6,513 bases of DNA from Spirochaetales bacterium (GTDB lineage Bacteria > Spirochaetota > Spirochaetia > Sphaerochaetales > Sphaerochaetaceae). The notes beneath the pieces were generated by a model, which did no database searches, was not told the origin of the DNA, and saw nothing but the letters and a program-made list of their open reading frames with translations. Position numbers and translations under genes: made by a program. Of the stretch, positions 5,580 through 6,513 are shown piece after piece. How positions within the stretch are numbered: the stretch's first letter is position 1; every line of letters starts with the position of its first letter. The DNA lies in the NCBI GenBank assembly GCA_017475725.1, contig JAFVFA010000014.1, forward strand, positions 1 through 6,513, given 5' to 3'.

Positions 5580-6513
5580 ATGGGGGTTCTTTCTTGTTGC
5601 GGGCACAGGCTGTTCGATATCTTCGAGGAACTTGCGGGGATTCCGCATGGTTCAGGAAACACAGACAGGATAAGTTCCTGGTGTGAACAGTTCGCGAAGG
5701 CCCATGGATTGCGTTGCGTGAAGGACGACCACAACAACGTCATCATCTTCAGACCCGGGAGCAGGGGACATGAGGATTGCGCACCGGTGATTCTCCAGGC
5801 CCATCTGGACATGGTCTGTGTCCACGAGGACGGTTATGACATCGATATGGCAAGGCAACCTGTGAGACTTGTCACGGATGGAAGGACAATCAGGGCATAC
5901 AGGACCTCGCTCGGGGCTGACAACCTGATCGGTGTGTCTATCATCCTTGCCCTGCTCACAGACGAAAGCCTGGTCCATCCGCCTATCGAGGCTGTTCTGA
6001 CCTCCGATGAGGAGACAGGTATGCACGGAGCAAGGGCACTGGACTACTCGCTTCTAAAAGGGAAGATGGTCATCAACCTTGACTCGGGTTCCGACGGACA
6101 TTTCAACGTCTGCTGTTCAGGGGGATTGCAGACGGTAAGCACATTGCCCATAAGGCGCAAGCCCCTTGGTGACGGATTGACGGCAGTTAGGGTGTCGATC
6201 TCCGGATTGGCGGGCGGACACTCGGCCAACAGGATAAACCGTTGCGGTGCGAATGCGAACGTGCTCATTGCAGAGATGATCTTCTCCCTTTCAAAGAGGA
6301 TCCCGATCCATCTCTGCGCTCTGGAGGGCGGTTCTGCAGAGAACGTCATAGCATTCTCATCCTCGGCAGTGCTGGCCTTCCCGTCAAACATGGAGAATGC
6401 GTTTGACGGGCAGCTGAAGGCTCTGTCCGATGGGATCAGGCAGAGGTTTCTGAAGACCGACCCAATGATGGAGATTACCGTAAAGAGGACCGATGTCCCG
6501 GAGCAGGGGGTTG
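5580..6513 (+). CDS. pepD: Aminoacyl-histidine dipeptidase, PepD-like, M20C family (3' end outside window)
   Basis: The first 311 codons of a PepD (carnosinase-type Xaa-His dipeptidase, peptidase D) are present; the family is about 480-490 aa, so roughly the last third is missing. The start MGVLSCCGHRLFDIFEELAG with IPHGSG (21-26) aligns with the PLWDIF...IPHPS start of E. coli PepD. Metal-site residues visible are His75 and Asp77 in QAHLDMV, bridging Asp114 in LGADN, Glu144-Glu145 in SDEETGMHGA, and Asp168 in INLDS. GLAGGHSANRIN (209-220) is the conserved GGHSG-type motif of the inserted dimerisation/lid domain. The final zinc-ligand His would lie beyond the window. No signal peptide is seen, so it is cytoplasmic. 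It is divergent from the DeoR-family gene, with its own TATAAT box. It likely hydrolyses dipeptides with broad specificity. The reading frame remains open to the last base. Confidence 0.93.
   Translation, partial: MGVLSCCGHRLFDIFEELAGIPHGSGNTDRISSWCEQFAKAHGLRCVKDDHNNVIIFRPGSRGHEDCAPVILQAHLDMVCVHEDGYDIDMARQPVRLVTDGRTIRAYRTSLGADNLIGVSIILALLTDESLVHPPIEAVLTSDEETGMHGARALDYSLLKGKMVINLDSGSDGHFNVCCSGGLQTVSTLPIRRKPLGDGLTAVRVSISGLAGGHSANRINRCGANANVLIAEMIFSLSKRIPIHLCALEGGSAENVIAFSSSAVLAFPSNMENAFDGQLKALSDGIRQRFLKTDPMMEITVKRTDVPEQGV

Noticed and set aside
5652..6391. Minus-strand open frames opposite the pepD-like gene
   Set aside because: The plus strand holds a continuous 311-codon PepD reading frame with ordered active-site motifs; the minus-strand frames show no family features.

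Overview
This window looks like a bacterial chromosome segment, roughly 50-55% G+C by eye. Genes are tightly packed, Shine-Dalgarno sequences are mostly clear, and AGA/AGG is frequent for arginine. The gene content (oligopeptide ABC transporter, two M20-type metallopeptidases, an oxygen-sensitive-looking Fe-S protein) suggests an anaerobic peptide- or amino-acid-using organism. Firmicutes, Synergistota and Spirochaetota would all fit. I cannot assign a taxon from the sequence alone.

Left block (1-4674, + strand): this is the distal part of one operon. The first 20 bases appear to be the end of a DppC/OppC-type permease. It is followed by the two transporter ATPases (oppD-like 30-1064, oppF-like 1061-2023), a CPG2-like M20 carboxypeptidase (2042-3211), a compact type I phosphodiesterase of the alkaline phosphatase superfamily (3213-4040), a small membrane-anchored protein with an RnfB-like four-cysteine Fe-S motif (4041-4367), and a three-helix DUF3899-like membrane protein (4348-4674). 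Every junction is an overlap or a gap under 20 bp, so co-transcription is very likely. The operon promoter lies outside the window.

Right block (4675-6513): a DeoR-family regulator (4675-5436, - strand) converges on the operon, with its stop codon directly abutting the stop of the last operon gene. Upstream of the regulator is an AT-rich divergent intergenic region of about 140 bp. It holds a perfect TATAAT box facing right, an extended -10 box facing left and an imperfect inverted repeat. A second, divergent peptidase, pepD-like (aminoacyl-histidine dipeptidase, M20C), starts at 5580 and runs off the right end.

Putative logic: peptides are imported by the Opp/Dpp-type transporter and trimmed in the cytoplasm by the M20 enzyme and PepD. 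The DeoR regulator may control pepD, itself or the operon. The roles of the phosphodiesterase and the two small membrane proteins are not explained by simple peptide use. They are the least ordinary part of the window. I see no RNA genes, CRISPR arrays, insertion sequences or strong terminators.
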